From Pseudonocardia sp. MH-G8 (GTDB lineage: Bacteria > Actinomycetota > Actinomycetes > Mycobacteriales > Pseudonocardiaceae), in assembly GCF_002262885.1 (NCBI RefSeq), contig NZ_NKYF01000021.1, positions 97,520-161,519 of the forward strand: a DNA stretch of 64,000 bases, given 5' to 3'. This document shows, one piece after another, positions 52,451 through 61,209 of the stretch. The notes beneath the pieces were generated by a model. That model was not told the origin of the DNA. It was given only the letters and a program-made list of their open reading frames with translations, and did not search any database. Every line of letters starts with the position of its first letter. Position 1 is the stretch's first letter. The translations under genes were made by a program, and so were the position numbers.

Positions 52451-52936
52451 ATGAACGGTGTCGCGAGCTTCCGGAACACGCGACTCGACGCCACGGAGAA
52501 CGAACGACTCCGGGACCTGGCCGCGGCCGGGGCCGCTGCCTTCGGCTACACCGCCGAGCTGAAGTTGGACCGCGATCTGGCTCGACTGCTGCGGCTGCGC
52601 GTCGCCCAGCTGAACAACTGTCCGTACTGCCTGGTGGTCCACCATGCCGCCGCCCGGGGCTCCGATATTGCCCCGATCAAGATCGAGACCCTCACGTCGT
52701 GGTGGGAGACCGGCTTGTTCAGCGACGCGGAGCAGGCGGCTCTGGCCTATGCCGAGGCACTGACGCGGGCTGCGGACGCTACCGCGAGTCAGGATTTCCA
52801 GCAGATCCACGACCGCATGGCCGCCTACTTCGACGAGGAGGAAAGGCTCGAGATCGTCGGAGTGGTGATCAACATGAACATCTGGACGCGGCTCAAGCTC
52901 GCCGAGGGCGCGCGTCCGGCGCTGGTCGAGCCATGA
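52451..52936 (+). CDS. Carboxymuconolactone decarboxylase/AhpD-like protein
   Basis: 161 residues of the CMD family. The AhpD-type redox pair is visible in NNCPYCLVVHHAAARG (CxxC with a following His); LRVAQLNNC and SDAEQAALAYAEAL are the usual flanks. Such proteins act as peroxide- or thiol-linked reductases rather than decarboxylases when CxxC is kept. It is co-transcribed with tetR2, so its level should follow the redox regulator. Confidence 0.9.
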   Translation: MNGVASFRNTRLDATENERLRDLAAAGAAAFGYTAELKLDRDLARLLRLRVAQLNNCPYCLVVHHAAARGSDIAPIKIETLTSWWETGLFSDAEQAALAYAEALTRAADATASQDFQQIHDRMAAYFDEEERLEIVGVVINMNIWTRLKLAEGARPALVEP

Positions 52937-52975
52937 GTGCTGAGAAGCGGTGGTCGGTATGACGTGCGGACTCGA

Positions 52976-53644
52976 TCAGGTCGGGCGGTCCGGGTAGTAC
53001 TGAGGGGCCTCGCGACGGTTGTACATGCTGTAGAAGCGGATGATCCGAATCCGGCGCAGGCGTGACCCATCGGGGAATGCTGCCGTCGTCTCGAATGCCT
53101 CGGCGGCGGCGTAGTCGTGCCACACGGTCCGCATGAGGACGTGGCCGGGCGTCAGCACGGCCTCGTAGACGTCCCAGTCGGTCAGTCCGGCGGCGTCGAG
53201 GTCGAGACCGAGGTGCGAGGTCATCTCGACCGCATCGTGCGGGTCGAGGGCGTGGGTGGGCTGCGTCCTGTCGACGAGCACGGCCGTGTTCCCCGCCCCG
53301 GCGACGGTCTCGTCGAGTCTCTGCTCGCCGAGGACGTGGCCTTCGGGTAGCTCCGTGTCGCGCGTCAGTTGGCCTGTTCTCAGGGTGTAGTCGATGAAGA
53401 ATTCGTCGCGGCCCTTCGCCTGGGCCAGCTGATGCGTCGGATGCGTACGCCAGCTGACCAGCGCTTTCTCATCTTCCCATGTCGAGAGCGAGAGAAGCCA
53501 GCCTTCCCGGCTCAAGCTCCGGTAGTAATGGTCGTCAACGAAGCCGGGGATCTTCCGCAGGTCGGTGCCGAGCCGCGTCGCCCACTCCAGGTAGGTGTCC
53601 CTCCGGCCGGGCTGCGGGTGAGACTCGAACATCACTGCGAACAT
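52976..53644 (-). CDS. Antibiotic biosynthesis monooxygenase-type protein, double domain
   Basis: 222 residues with two ABM-like ferredoxin folds. The first has AVMFESHPQPGRRDTYLEWA, GFVDDHYYRSLSREGWLLS and WEDEKALVSWRTHPTH; the second is shorter (YEAVLTPGHVLMRTVWHDYAAAEAFE). AAGGAGG precedes ATG 53644 by five bases. ABM proteins act on quinones or reactive small molecules, often without a cofactor. Site E lies 104 bases upstream. It converges with the AhpD-like gene. Confidence 0.85.
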   Translation of the reverse strand: MFAVMFESHPQPGRRDTYLEWATRLGTDLRKIPGFVDDHYYRSLSREGWLLSLSTWEDEKALVSWRTHPTHQLAQAKGRDEFFIDYTLRTGQLTRDTELPEGHVLGEQRLDETVAGAGNTAVLVDRTQPTHALDPHDAVEMTSHLGLDLDAAGLTDWDVYEAVLTPGHVLMRTVWHDYAAAEAFETTAAFPDGSRLRRIRIIRFYSMYNRREAPQYYPDRPT

Positions 53645-53747
53645 GTTCCTCCTTGACGGCGAAAGCTCATCGGGTCGCCAGGCTCAGCTTCGGCGCCTGC
53701 GCCGACGGACCTGGACGCCAACCGCACCAGGTGCCGCTGCGTTGGTG

Positions 53748-53759
53748 CTAGACGGTCCA
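53748..53759. promoter_or_regulatory. TetR-type site E before the monooxygenase gene
   Basis: CTAGACGGTCCA is identical to the 12-base core of site B; on the minus strand it reads TGGACCGTCTAG. The outer arms are less well kept. It lies upstream of the gene at 52976, which reads leftward from 53644. Confidence 0.6.
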
Positions 53760-53813
53760 TCTGTGCACCGCCCTTGGGGGTAGGTCAGGAGCGCGGACAC
53801 CGCTGCGGGCGAT

Positions 53814-53978
53814 CTATCGGAGCACAGCTGTGCGCTTGAGCGCATGTGCGGCAGCTCGCCGTTGCTGGGGACCGGAGAGCTGGATCTCCAGGTTCGTGCA
53901 GGTGAGATCGATGTATGCGGCCATCAGGATGCCTCTCGCGTCGATCGAAGGGCTGCTAGGTGGTGTGATGTGAGCCAC
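53814..53978 (-). CDS. Small hypothetical protein (54 residues)
   Basis: GTG 53978 is preceded by AGGAGGGAGG at four bases, an excellent ribosome site. The product contains MAAYIDLTCTNLEIQLSG in the middle and ends QQRRAAAHALKRTAVLR. No membrane helix, no known domain, one Cys. An inner ATG (53924) would give 36 residues. Operator F lies 43-61 bases upstream and is shared with the divergent transaldolase, so a role in the same response is possible. Its reality rests on the ribosome site and position. Confidence 0.5.
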   Translation of the reverse strand: MAHITPPSSPSIDARGILMAAYIDLTCTNLEIQLSGPQQRRAAAHALKRTAVLR

Positions 53979-54020
53979 TTGTCCTCCCTCCTGTGGGGCG
54001 CTTGCCGGGTGCCGTAGAGT

Positions 54021-54039
54021 GGAACAAGCAGTCTAGTTT
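54021..54039. promoter_or_regulatory. TetR-type site F between the small ORF and transaldolase
   Basis: GGAACAAGCAGTCTAGTTT keeps one perfect arm, GTCTAGT (54031-54037), and GGA at the other end, 11 of 19 matches to the site B reverse complement. Located in the divergent gap, so it could control both genes. Weaker than B, D and G. Confidence 0.4.
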
Positions 54040-54213
54040 GAGCTCTACTGTTCGACGAGGCCTCATTCCGCCCGGGTGGATCGAGCGAGCACCGAGTCGT
54101 GCGGGCGGGGTGTCGTGACCGGCCGGAACCGCGGGGCGGAGCTCGGGCCACCCGGGCGGTCCAGCGGTGGCCCGGCACGTTGCTCGCCCAGGGGAGCCCA
54201 GAGAGGAACGCAC

Positions 54214-55338
54214 GTGGCAGATGACCGACTCGCGGCACTCACCGCGGCGGGTGTCTCGATCTGGCTCGATGACCTGTCGCGTGGCCGTCTGGTCAGCGGC
54301 GGACTCCGGCGACTCATCGACGACAAGCAGGTCGTCGGCGTCACCACCAACCCGACCATCTTCGCCGCTGCACTCGCGCACGGCGGGGTCTACACGCCGC
54401 AGATCCAGGAGCTCGCGCGGCACAGAGCGACGGTCGGAGCCGCTGTTCGACAGCTGTTGGTCGTTGACGTCCAGGAGGCCTGCGAACTGTTCCGCGGCGT
54501 CTGGGAGGCGAGCGACGGTGTGGATGGGCGAGTGTCACTGGAGGTCAACCCCGCTCTGGCCGGCGACTGTGAGGCGACCGTCCTCGAGGCCGTGAGCCTC
54601 ATGCGAGCGGTTGCTCGCCCGAACCTCTACGTGAAGATCCCTGCGACCAGGGCGAGCCTGCCGGCCATCACAGAAGCGCTCGCGCAAGGTATCGACATCA
54701 ACGTCACGCTCATCTTCTCGGTGGAGCGGTACCGGGAGGTCATGGCGGCGTACCTTGACGGCCTGGAGCGGGCACTCGACGCCGGCGCGCCTCTGCCCGG
54801 CGTCCACTCGGTCGCGAGCTTCTTCGTCTCGCGTGTCGACGCGGAGGTGGACAAGCGCCTCGAAGAGATCGGGTCAGACGAAGCGCTCGCGTTGCGGGGC
54901 ATGGCCGGTATCGCGAACTCGAGACTTGCCCATCAGGCATTCCGGGAGACGTTCACCGGCTCCCGCTGGGAGCGCCTCGCGGCAAAGGGCGCTCGCGTGC
55001 AGCGGCCGCTGTGGGCATCGACGGGCGTGAAGAACCCGACCTACCCGGACACGATGTACGTCACCGAGCTCGTGGTGCCCGGAACCGTGAACACGATGCC
55101 GGAGGCAACGCTGGACGCCTTCGCTGATCACGGCCTACTGAGCAGTGCGGACAAGGGCGACGCCGTGACGGGCCGCGCCTCCGAGGCTCGTGCGGTGATC
55201 GACGCCATCAGTGCCACAGGCGTCGATCTCGCGGAAGTTTTCACAGCCCTGGAGCGTGCCGGCGTCGATCGGTTCACCCAGTCCTGGGCGGAGCTGCACG
55301 AGACTGTCAGGCGGTCCATGGTGGCGGCAACCGAGTAG
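54214..55338 (+). CDS. tal: Transaldolase
   Basis: 374 residues, the length of actinobacterial transaldolases. SIWLDDLSRGRL, VGVTTNPTIFAAAL, Schiff-base Lys in LYVKIPAT, NVTLIFSVERYREVMAAYL, ASFFVSRVDAEVDKRL and QRPLWASTGVKNP are all present. Transfers dihydroxyacetone between sugar phosphates in the non-oxidative pentose phosphate pathway, which feeds NADPH recycling. GTG 54214 after AGAGAGGA; the longer frame from 54076 covers the probable promoter. No transketolase neighbour, so this is a stress-linked extra copy rather than the main pathway locus (inference). Confidence 0.92.
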   Translation: MADDRLAALTAAGVSIWLDDLSRGRLVSGGLRRLIDDKQVVGVTTNPTIFAAALAHGGVYTPQIQELARHRATVGAAVRQLLVVDVQEACELFRGVWEASDGVDGRVSLEVNPALAGDCEATVLEAVSLMRAVARPNLYVKIPATRASLPAITEALAQGIDINVTLIFSVERYREVMAAYLDGLERALDAGAPLPGVHSVASFFVSRVDAEVDKRLEEIGSDEALALRGMAGIANSRLAHQAFRETFTGSRWERLAAKGARVQRPLWASTGVKNPTYPDTMYVTELVVPGTVNTMPEATLDAFADHGLLSSADKGDAVTGRASEARAVIDAISATGVDLAEVFTALERAGVDRFTQSWAELHETVRRSMVAATE

Positions 55339-55425
55339 CGGCTCGATATGGCTGCGGTGCGAGGTGCGCGGCGCAAAACGGGATCGAGCGCCAGTACGAA
55401 TTGTGAACGTGGAGGAGGTCCACCG

Positions 55426-56019
55426 ATGACTGCGACTCAGGACGGAACGGATCACGTCTCGCCGTCGAGCCAGCCGTGGCTACATCAGCACGGGGGAGGG
55501 GAGATCCAGAAGTTCGGGACTGTGAAGCAGTTCCCCGTCGGGTTGTCCTATGACGCGCGCATGTATGCCGGCGAAAGGCTCAACCGGGCTCTGGCGGACA
55601 CGCAAATTCTTTACGCGCTCTACAAGAAGAGTCACTGGAACGTGCGCGGCGCGACCTTCTACCAGCTCCACCTCCTGCTCGACAAGCACGCCGACGAACA
55701 GCTCGCCCTCATCGACGCGATCGCCGAGCGCATCCAGAGCCTGGGCGCCGTCGCGGTGGGCGATCCGCGCCATGCGGCTGAGCTCAGCAGCATCCCGCGA
55801 CCGCCGGATGGCGTCGAGCAGGTTCCGGCGATGCTCTCCCGGTTGCTCGACGCGCACGAACGCATCTTGATCGACGCTCACAAGGCGGCCGCAAAGAGCG
55901 CGGAGTTGGGCGACGACGGAACCAACGACTTGCTGGTCTCGCAGGTCATCCGTACCGGAGAGCTGCAGTGCTGGTTCCTGGCCGAGCACCTGGTCGACAC
56001 GCCGCTCGTGCGCATCTGA
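55426..56019 (+). CDS. dps: Dps-type DNA-binding ferritin
   Basis: 197 residues. A ~35-residue polar N-terminal tail leads to the ferritin-like bundle; inter-subunit iron site His in KKSHWNVRG and the Asp/Glu set in LHLLLDKHADEQLALIDAIAER. End: RTGELQCWFLAEHL. Stores iron and removes H2O2, shielding DNA. ATG 55426 is preceded by GGAGGAGG. It follows transaldolase by 87 bases and may be co-transcribed. Confidence 0.93.
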   Translation: MTATQDGTDHVSPSSQPWLHQHGGGEIQKFGTVKQFPVGLSYDARMYAGERLNRALADTQILYALYKKSHWNVRGATFYQLHLLLDKHADEQLALIDAIAERIQSLGAVAVGDPRHAAELSSIPRPPDGVEQVPAMLSRLLDAHERILIDAHKAAAKSAELGDDGTNDLLVSQVIRTGELQCWFLAEHLVDTPLVRI

Positions 56020-56128
56020 CGGTTAGCCGCCCTGGTTGCCGTACCCGGTGCATTTCGCACGGCGCCGTCCGCGAGGTCGCGAGTCCGGCTATCCCTCGAA
56101 TCCGCACTGTCTCTCCTGAGAAGGCGTC

Positions 56129-57880
56129 ATGACCCAACTCACCCCAGTCCCGGTGGCCCAACCGAACCCGACCCGCCGATCGGCGAAGGGCTCGGTGTTC
56201 CTCAAGATGTTGCGGACCACGGACCCCAAAGACATTGCCATCCTGTACCTGGTCACGTCGTTCGGGTTCTTCCTGGTCGGTGGCGCGATGGCGCTGCTGA
56301 TCCGTGGTGAGCTGGCGGTACCTGGTCTGCAGTTCCTGTCCAACGAGCAGTACAACCAGCTGTTCACGATGCACGGCACGGCCATGCTGCTGCTGTACGC
56401 GACGCCGATCCTGTTCGGGTTCGCGAACTACATCGTCCCTCTGCAGATAGGGGCGCCCGATGTGGCGTTCCCCCGCTTGAACGCCTTTTCATACTGGTTG
56501 TTCCTGTTCGGCAGCCTGATCGTTCTGTCCGGGTTCCTCGCACCAGGTGGGCCGGCAGATTTCGGTTGGTTCGCCTACGCGCCGCTGCATTCAGTGCAGC
56601 ATTCCCCGGGAACGGGGAGTGATCTGTGGGTCGCCGGTCTGATCGTGTCCGGTCTCGGCACGATCCTCGGTGGTGTCAACTTCGTCACCACGATCGTCTG
56701 CATGCGTGCTCCCGGAATGACCATGTTCCGGATGCCGATCTTCACCTGGAACATCCTGGTGACGGCGATCCTGATCCTGATCGCGTTCCCGGTGCTCACC
56801 GCAGGGCTGTTCGGGATGCTCGCGGACCGCCACTTCGGGGCGCACGTCTTCGACCCGGCCAACGGAGGCGTGATCCTTTGGCAGCACCTGTTCTGGTTCT
56901 TCGGCCACCCCGAGGTCTACATCGTCGCGATCCCGTTCTTCGGCATCGTCTCGGAAGTCCTTCCGGTGTTCAGTCGCAAGCCTGTGTTCGGCTACAAGGG
57001 CCTGGTCTACGCGACGATCGCGATCGGAGCGCTCTCCGTTGCGGTGTGGGCGCATCATCTCTACGCGACCGGTGCGGTGCTGCTGGCGTTCTTCTCGTTC
57101 ACCACGTTCTTGATCGCGGTGCCCACCGGTGTCAAGTTCGTGAACTGGATCGGCACGATGTGGAAGGGGCGTCTGACCTTCGAGACCCCGATGTTGTTCA
57201 GCGTCGGGTTCTTGGCCACGTTCTTGCTCGGCGGCCTCACCGGCATCCTGCTGGCGTCCCCGCCGGTGGACTTCCACGTCTCGGACACCTACTTCGTGGT
57301 GGCCCACTTCCACTACGTGCTGTTCGGCACCATCGTCTTCGCGAGCTACGCCGGCATCTACTTCTGGTTCCCGAAGATGACCGGCCGGATGCTCGACGAG
57401 ACCTGGGGCAAGGTCCACTTCTGGCTCACGTTCATCGGCTTCCACCTGACGTTCCTGGTGCAGCACTGGCTGGGCAACCAGGGGATGCCTCGCCGCTACG
57501 CCGACTACCTGCCCATCGACGGCTTCACCACGCTGAACGCGATCTCCTCGATCGGCGCGTTCGTGCTCGGTGCGTCGACGCTGCCGTTCATCTGGAACGT
57601 GTTCAAGAGCTACCGCTACGGCCGGGTCGTCACGGTCGACGACCCGTGGGGATTCGGCAACTCGCTGGAGTGGGCCACCTCGTGCCCGCCGCCGCGGCAC
57701 AACTTCACGGAGCTGCCGCGGATCCGGTCGGAGCGCCCGGCGTTCGAGCTGCACTACCCGCACATGGTGAAGCGCTTCCGACAGGAGGCGCACGTCGGCG
57801 GCAAGCCGTCGCCGTACGAGGTTGCCGCACACGCGGCGGGCGAGGAGTCGAAGCCGAACGACGACCCGAGGTCGCGCTGA
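56129..57880 (+). CDS. ctaD: Cytochrome c oxidase subunit I (aa3 type)
   Basis: 583 residues, 12 helices. Heme a ligand in FTMHGTAML; Cu-B/Tyr motif WFFGHPEVYIVAIP; HH in VWAHHLYATG; heme ligands in VVAHFHYVLFG. C-terminal ~60 residues are cytoplasmic (ATSCPPPRHNFTELPRI). GAGAAGG precedes ATG 56129. Actinomycetes often keep ctaD apart from the other subunits. Its position in the redox island raises the question of whether it is an additional, stress-linked copy. Confidence 0.94.
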   Translation: MTQLTPVPVAQPNPTRRSAKGSVFLKMLRTTDPKDIAILYLVTSFGFFLVGGAMALLIRGELAVPGLQFLSNEQYNQLFTMHGTAMLLLYATPILFGFANYIVPLQIGAPDVAFPRLNAFSYWLFLFGSLIVLSGFLAPGGPADFGWFAYAPLHSVQHSPGTGSDLWVAGLIVSGLGTILGGVNFVTTIVCMRAPGMTMFRMPIFTWNILVTAILILIAFPVLTAGLFGMLADRHFGAHVFDPANGGVILWQHLFWFFGHPEVYIVAIPFFGIVSEVLPVFSRKPVFGYKGLVYATIAIGALSVAVWAHHLYATGAVLLAFFSFTTFLIAVPTGVKFVNWIGTMWKGRLTFETPMLFSVGFLATFLLGGLTGILLASPPVDFHVSDTYFVVAHFHYVLFGTIVFASYAGIYFWFPKMTGRMLDETWGKVHFWLTFIGFHLTFLVQHWLGNQGMPRRYADYLPIDGFTTLNAISSIGAFVLGASTLPFIWNVFKSYRYGRVVTVDDPWGFGNSLEWATSCPPPRHNFTELPRIRSERPAFELHYPHMVKRFRQEAHVGGKPSPYEVAAHAAGEESKPNDDPRSR

Positions 57881-57956
57881 CCGCTCACGGCCGTCCGGGC
57901 TCCATGCGGTCGATCGTGGTGCGTGTGTTTCCGGAATGCAATGCTGAGGAGGAGCT

Positions 57957-58286
57957 ATGTCCAGCTCGTTGAGCGACATCCACGTCTCGGATGGCGACGT
58001 CGTCGCAACCGAGCACATTCCCACGGCGCTGACCGCGGGCGGTCTCGTGTACGACGACGGCGCCACGCAGGTCTTCGAACCCGCCGGCGCCACCATCTAC
58101 GTCGAGCGGGGCCGGTCGACCGAGGGCGAATGGTATCTCGACGACGGCGGTCGCTTCTGCTCGTTCTGGCCTCCGAGCTATCGGGCATGCTACGGCCTGC
58201 GGTGGATCGTCGAGGCCGGGAGGATCGTTGGGCTCCGGTTCGCTGAGCTTGGCGGCGGCTCCGGCTTCAACGGTCGTTACCGGTAG
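57957..58286 (+). CDS. Hypothetical protein (109 residues)
   Basis: ATG 57957 has GAGGAGGAG upstream. Soluble and acidic; the middle has GEWYLDDGGRFCSFWPPSYRA with CYGLRWIVEAG, a Cys/Trp-rich pattern that resembles small extracytoplasmic DUF995-like domains, but no signal peptide is present. 76 bases after ctaD on the same strand, so it may share a transcript. Function unknown. Confidence 0.7.
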   Translation: MSSSLSDIHVSDGDVVATEHIPTALTAGGLVYDDGATQVFEPAGATIYVERGRSTEGEWYLDDGGRFCSFWPPSYRACYGLRWIVEAGRIVGLRFAELGGGSGFNGRYR

Positions 58287-58735
58287 ACGCGGCGGACCGC
58301 GGCCGACGCTCGCGAACGAGTTTATTCACCAGACGTTGGGACTCGCCGGGTGGCGGTGTGTCCGACTGTCGAGAGCCAGGCCGCCCGGCCGCCGGGCACA
58401 GCAGACGAGCACCTGGCCATCGACGAGCAGGTGAGCGGCTCGGGGCGTAGCCCGGTCTGTCCGGCCGGCACGAGGGCCGGTAGGGCCGGCGGCCCGGGGA
58501 GTCCCAGGCCTGCGTGATCTCGGGTGGTGACGCACGCGCCTGATCGAGGAGCACGGGTATACCGCTGCGAGCGAAGGTGACCAGGACCTGGTCCCGACGC
58601 GACCGCGGGGGAGATGGGGCGAGACCTGCCCGCCGGTTGCCCCCAGGGCGATCGCGGCGAGCAGGCCGAACGCGCCGAGCGTGTCGCGCGCCGCATGGCG
58701 ACCGGCCCGCGCACGGCCTCGGGGGGAGCAGCCGA
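58287..58735. other. 449-base stretch without supported gene
   Basis: Open frames exist on both strands because of high GC, but none has a ribosome site or recognisable product. It separates the rightward ctaD-hypothetical pair from the leftward operon that ends in the uracil-DNA glycosylase, so it should hold terminators; only loose GGCCGG-rich inverted repeats near 58455-58500 are seen. Confidence 0.5.
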
Positions 58736-59377
58736 TCAGGCTCCGGTTTCCCGACCTGTCGGATCGACGTCCGGCTGGAGGACCGCGTGCACGCGGGCGC
58801 GCAGCGCCGGGACGGCCTCCGCCGCGAACCACGGGTTGCGGGTCTGCCAGCGGAAGTTCAGTGGGGAGGGGTGGACGAGGGGCATGCGGTCGGGGAGGTG
58901 GTCGCGGAACGCCCGGACCGTTTCGGTGAGGTTCGCTCCGGCGGATCCGGGTAGGTAGTGCTTCTGGGCGTGGCGGCCGATCAAGATGGTGAGTCGGATG
59001 TGGGGGAGTTCAGCGAGGATCGGTGGGTGCCAGCGTGGTGCGACATCGGGGCGGGGCGGCAGGTCGCCGTGGGTGGCTTTGCCCGGGTAGTAGAAGTCCA
59101 TCGGCAGGATCGCGAACAGCGTCGGGTCGTAGAACTGCTCGTCGGTGACCCCGAGCCAGCGTCGCAGTGTGACGCCGCTCGGGTCGTTCCACGGGATCCC
59201 GCTGTGTTGTGCCCGTGTTCCCGGGGCCTGTCCGATGAGGACGATCCGGGCGGCGGGGTGCGCGGTGTAGATCGGCTGCAGGCCCGCGGCGGTGGCGTCC
59301 CGGTTGGTCGGGTCGGCGACGATCTGTTCGTGGATCCGCCGCAGCGCCGGACTCGTCCTGGTCGCCGACCCGTCCAT
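58736..59377 (-). CDS. Uracil-DNA glycosylase family protein
   Basis: 213 residues. UDG-superfamily motifs: IVLIGQAPGTRAQHSGIPWND (motif 1 region), MDFYYPGKATHGDLPPR and VHPSPLNFRW (motif 2). The water-activating residue and substrate range cannot be fixed; relatives remove uracil or oxidised/deaminated bases. It is 11 bases after msrA, last gene of the leftward stress operon, which fits repair of oxidatively damaged DNA. Confidence 0.88.
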   Translation of the reverse strand: MDGSATRTSPALRRIHEQIVADPTNRDATAAGLQPIYTAHPAARIVLIGQAPGTRAQHSGIPWNDPSGVTLRRWLGVTDEQFYDPTLFAILPMDFYYPGKATHGDLPPRPDVAPRWHPPILAELPHIRLTILIGRHAQKHYLPGSAGANLTETVRAFRDHLPDRMPLVHPSPLNFRWQTRNPWFAAEAVPALRARVHAVLQPDVDPTGRETGA

Positions 59378-59388
59378 GGTGGTGATGG

Positions 59389-59925
59389 TCAGGCCGGCTG
59401 CGACGACGGCTGCGAGGCGGCGTCATTGCGCCGCGGCAGGACCCAGCCCGGTCGGGGGAAGTGGCAGGTGTAGCCGTGGGGCAGGCGCAGCAGGTAGTCC
59501 TGGTGCTCGGGCTCCGCCTCCCAGAACGGCCCGGCCGGCGTGACCTCGGTGACGACCTTGCCCGGCCACAGCCCGGAGGCGTCGACGTCGGCGATCGTGT
59601 CCTGTGCGACCTGGCGCTGTACGTCGTCGAGGTAGAAGATCGCCGACCGGTAGGACGCGCCGACGTCGTTGCCCTGCCGGTTGGCCGTGCTGGGGTCGTG
59701 GATCTGGAAGAAGAACTCCAGCAGGTCGCGGTAGGTGGTGGCGGCCGGGTCGTAGGTGATCTCGATGGCTTCGGCGTGGGTGCCGTGGTTGCGGTAGGTG
59801 GCGTTGGGGGTGTTGCCGCCGGTGTAGCCCACGCGGGTGGACAGCACGCCGGGGCGGGCGCGGATGAGATCCTGCATCCCCCAGAAACACCCTCCGGCGA
59901 GAACTGCCCGCTGCTGCTCGGTCAT
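59389..59925 (-). CDS. msrA: Peptide-methionine (S)-S-oxide reductase
   Basis: 178 residues. The catalytic GCFWGMQD, then TRVGYTGGNTPNATYRNHGTHAEAIEI and FFFQIHDPSTANRQGNDVGASYRS are all present. Reduces methionine-S-sulfoxide, complementing msrB at 50025. ATG 59925. 48 bases after the DUF5709 gene; likely expressed from the site G promoter at the head of the operon. No clear resolving Cys is seen in the tail except TCHFPRPGW. Confidence 0.95.
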   Translation of the reverse strand: MTEQQRAVLAGGCFWGMQDLIRARPGVLSTRVGYTGGNTPNATYRNHGTHAEAIEITYDPAATTYRDLLEFFFQIHDPSTANRQGNDVGASYRSAIFYLDDVQRQVAQDTIADVDASGLWPGKVVTEVTPAGPFWEAEPEHQDYLLRLPHGYTCHFPRPGWVLPRRNDAASQPSSQPA

Positions 59926-59973
59926 CGTGGGATTCCTTTCTCGGTACGGTTTGTCGGTTGCGGTTGGTCGCGG

Positions 59974-60417
59974 TCAGATGTCGTCGGGCTCGCGCACGAT
60001 GTGAATGGCAGCTTCCTCGGCGCTGGCTGCCCCGCCATCCTTTCCGACGTCGACGGCGGTCAGATAGGCGAAGTCGTCCCATTCGCCGGCAGCCTCGACG
60101 TCGACCAGACGCCCCGAGCGGGCGAGGCCGACTTCGTCGTCGTACAGCTCGCCGTCGGTGCCGGCGGTGTCGCCGAGTCCGTCGCCGTCGTCGGCGTCGG
60201 TGAGGTCGGGCAGTTCGCGGGCCAGGCGACCGGCGAGGCTCTCGTGATCGTGGGCCTCCCGCGCCGTGACGCCGTAGTGCTCGCGCTCCCACGGCCGTTC
60301 GGGCACCGTGTAGCCCTCGTCGAGGACGTCGACCCCGCGCCCGTCCAGGGTTTCGTCGTCTTCGAGCAGGCCGGTGTCGATGTCGACCCCGTCCACGCCG
60401 TCGCTGTCATTGCTCAT
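59974..60417 (-). CDS. DUF5709 family acidic protein
   Basis: 147 residues, strongly acidic (many Asp/Glu). LDEGYTVPERPWEREHYGVTA, HESLAGRLARELPDL and AAIHIVREPDD match DUF5709, a family found almost only in Actinobacteria and of unknown function. AGGAGG is five bases before ATG 60417. Co-directional with the ferredoxin reductase (72-base gap) and msrA, suggesting a stress-related role. Confidence 0.85.
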   Translation of the reverse strand: MSNDSDGVDGVDIDTGLLEDDETLDGRGVDVLDEGYTVPERPWEREHYGVTAREAHDHESLAGRLARELPDLTDADDGDGLGDTAGTDGELYDDEVGLARSGRLVDVEAAGEWDDFAYLTAVDVGKDGGAASAEEAAIHIVREPDDI

Positions 60418-60489
60418 GTCGTCCTCCTGTCGACGCGCCGGCCCGGCGGTCGTTGCGGAATGCCGTCTCGTGCTGGGGCTGCGGGTCGA

Positions 60490-61209
60490 TCACCCCGAGA
60501 ACCCGAACCGCTCGACCCTGATCCGGTCGGTGGGCACACCAGCGGCTGCGACCAGCTCGGTCGCGGCATCGCAGAAGGCGGTGGACCCGCAGACGTAGAC
60601 CTCACGGTCCCCGTCGAGGGCGGTGGTGAGGTCCCGGGCCATGAGACGACCCGGTGGGCGGACATGCCCGTCGGGGACCGCGCGCGTGAAGACGACCGAG
60701 GTGTCCACCCCCGGAACCTCGGCGGAGTAGTACAGCTCCTCGGGCCTGCGCACCGAGACGACGAGCCGGAACAGGTCCGGCCGGCCGAGGGTGCGGGCGT
60801 GGCGCAGCATCGACATCAGGGGCACGATCCCGGAACCGCCGCCCACGCCGAGCGCAGGCCGGAGATCCCAGGCGAAGTCGCCGCCGATCGGGCCCCGCAC
60901 GTCGAGCACGTCTCCCACCTCGACGGCTTCGTTGAGGAAGCCCGACACCTCGCCGCCTTGCAGGACCTCGACGGTGAGATCGAGCTCCGCCGAGTCCGAG
61001 GGTGGGCTGGCGATCGAGTAGGACCGCTGGGCCCGGTACCCGTCGGGTGCGGTCAGGCGCACGACGAAGTGTTGGCCGGCCCAGAACGAGCACGGTTGGG
61101 GCAGCGCGAGGGTGAAGGTCTTCGCCGTGGGGGTTTCCTGGTGGATGCCGGTGACCTTGGCGGTCTGCCACGGTCCCGGGTGCGGCGGCCCTCCGGAAAC
61201 GCTGGTCAT
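60490..61209 (-). CDS. Ferredoxin/flavodoxin reductase-type FAD oxidoreductase
   Basis: 239 residues. FAD-binding RAQRSYSIASPPS, then the NAD(P) domain GVGGGSGIVPLMSMLRHA and the end EVYVCGSTAFCDAATELV, IRVERFGFSG. No iron-sulfur domain follows. ATG 61209 shares one base with the stop of the sulfite-oxidase-like gene (TGATG), so the two are coupled and probably form an electron-transfer pair: NAD(P)H to FAD to molybdenum centre. Confidence 0.9.
   Translation of the reverse strand: MTSVSGGPPHPGPWQTAKVTGIHQETPTAKTFTLALPQPCSFWAGQHFVVRLTAPDGYRAQRSYSIASPPSDSAELDLTVEVLQGGEVSGFLNEAVEVGDVLDVRGPIGGDFAWDLRPALGVGGGSGIVPLMSMLRHARTLGRPDLFRLVVSVRRPEELYYSAEVPGVDTSVVFTRAVPDGHVRPPGRLMARDLTTALDGDREVYVCGSTAFCDAATELVAAAGVPTDRIRVERFGFSG

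Noticed and set aside
58267..58832. Minus-strand frames of 95-168 codons before the glycosylase
   Set aside because: No ribosome site, no recognisable domain, and two overlapping frames of equal quality.
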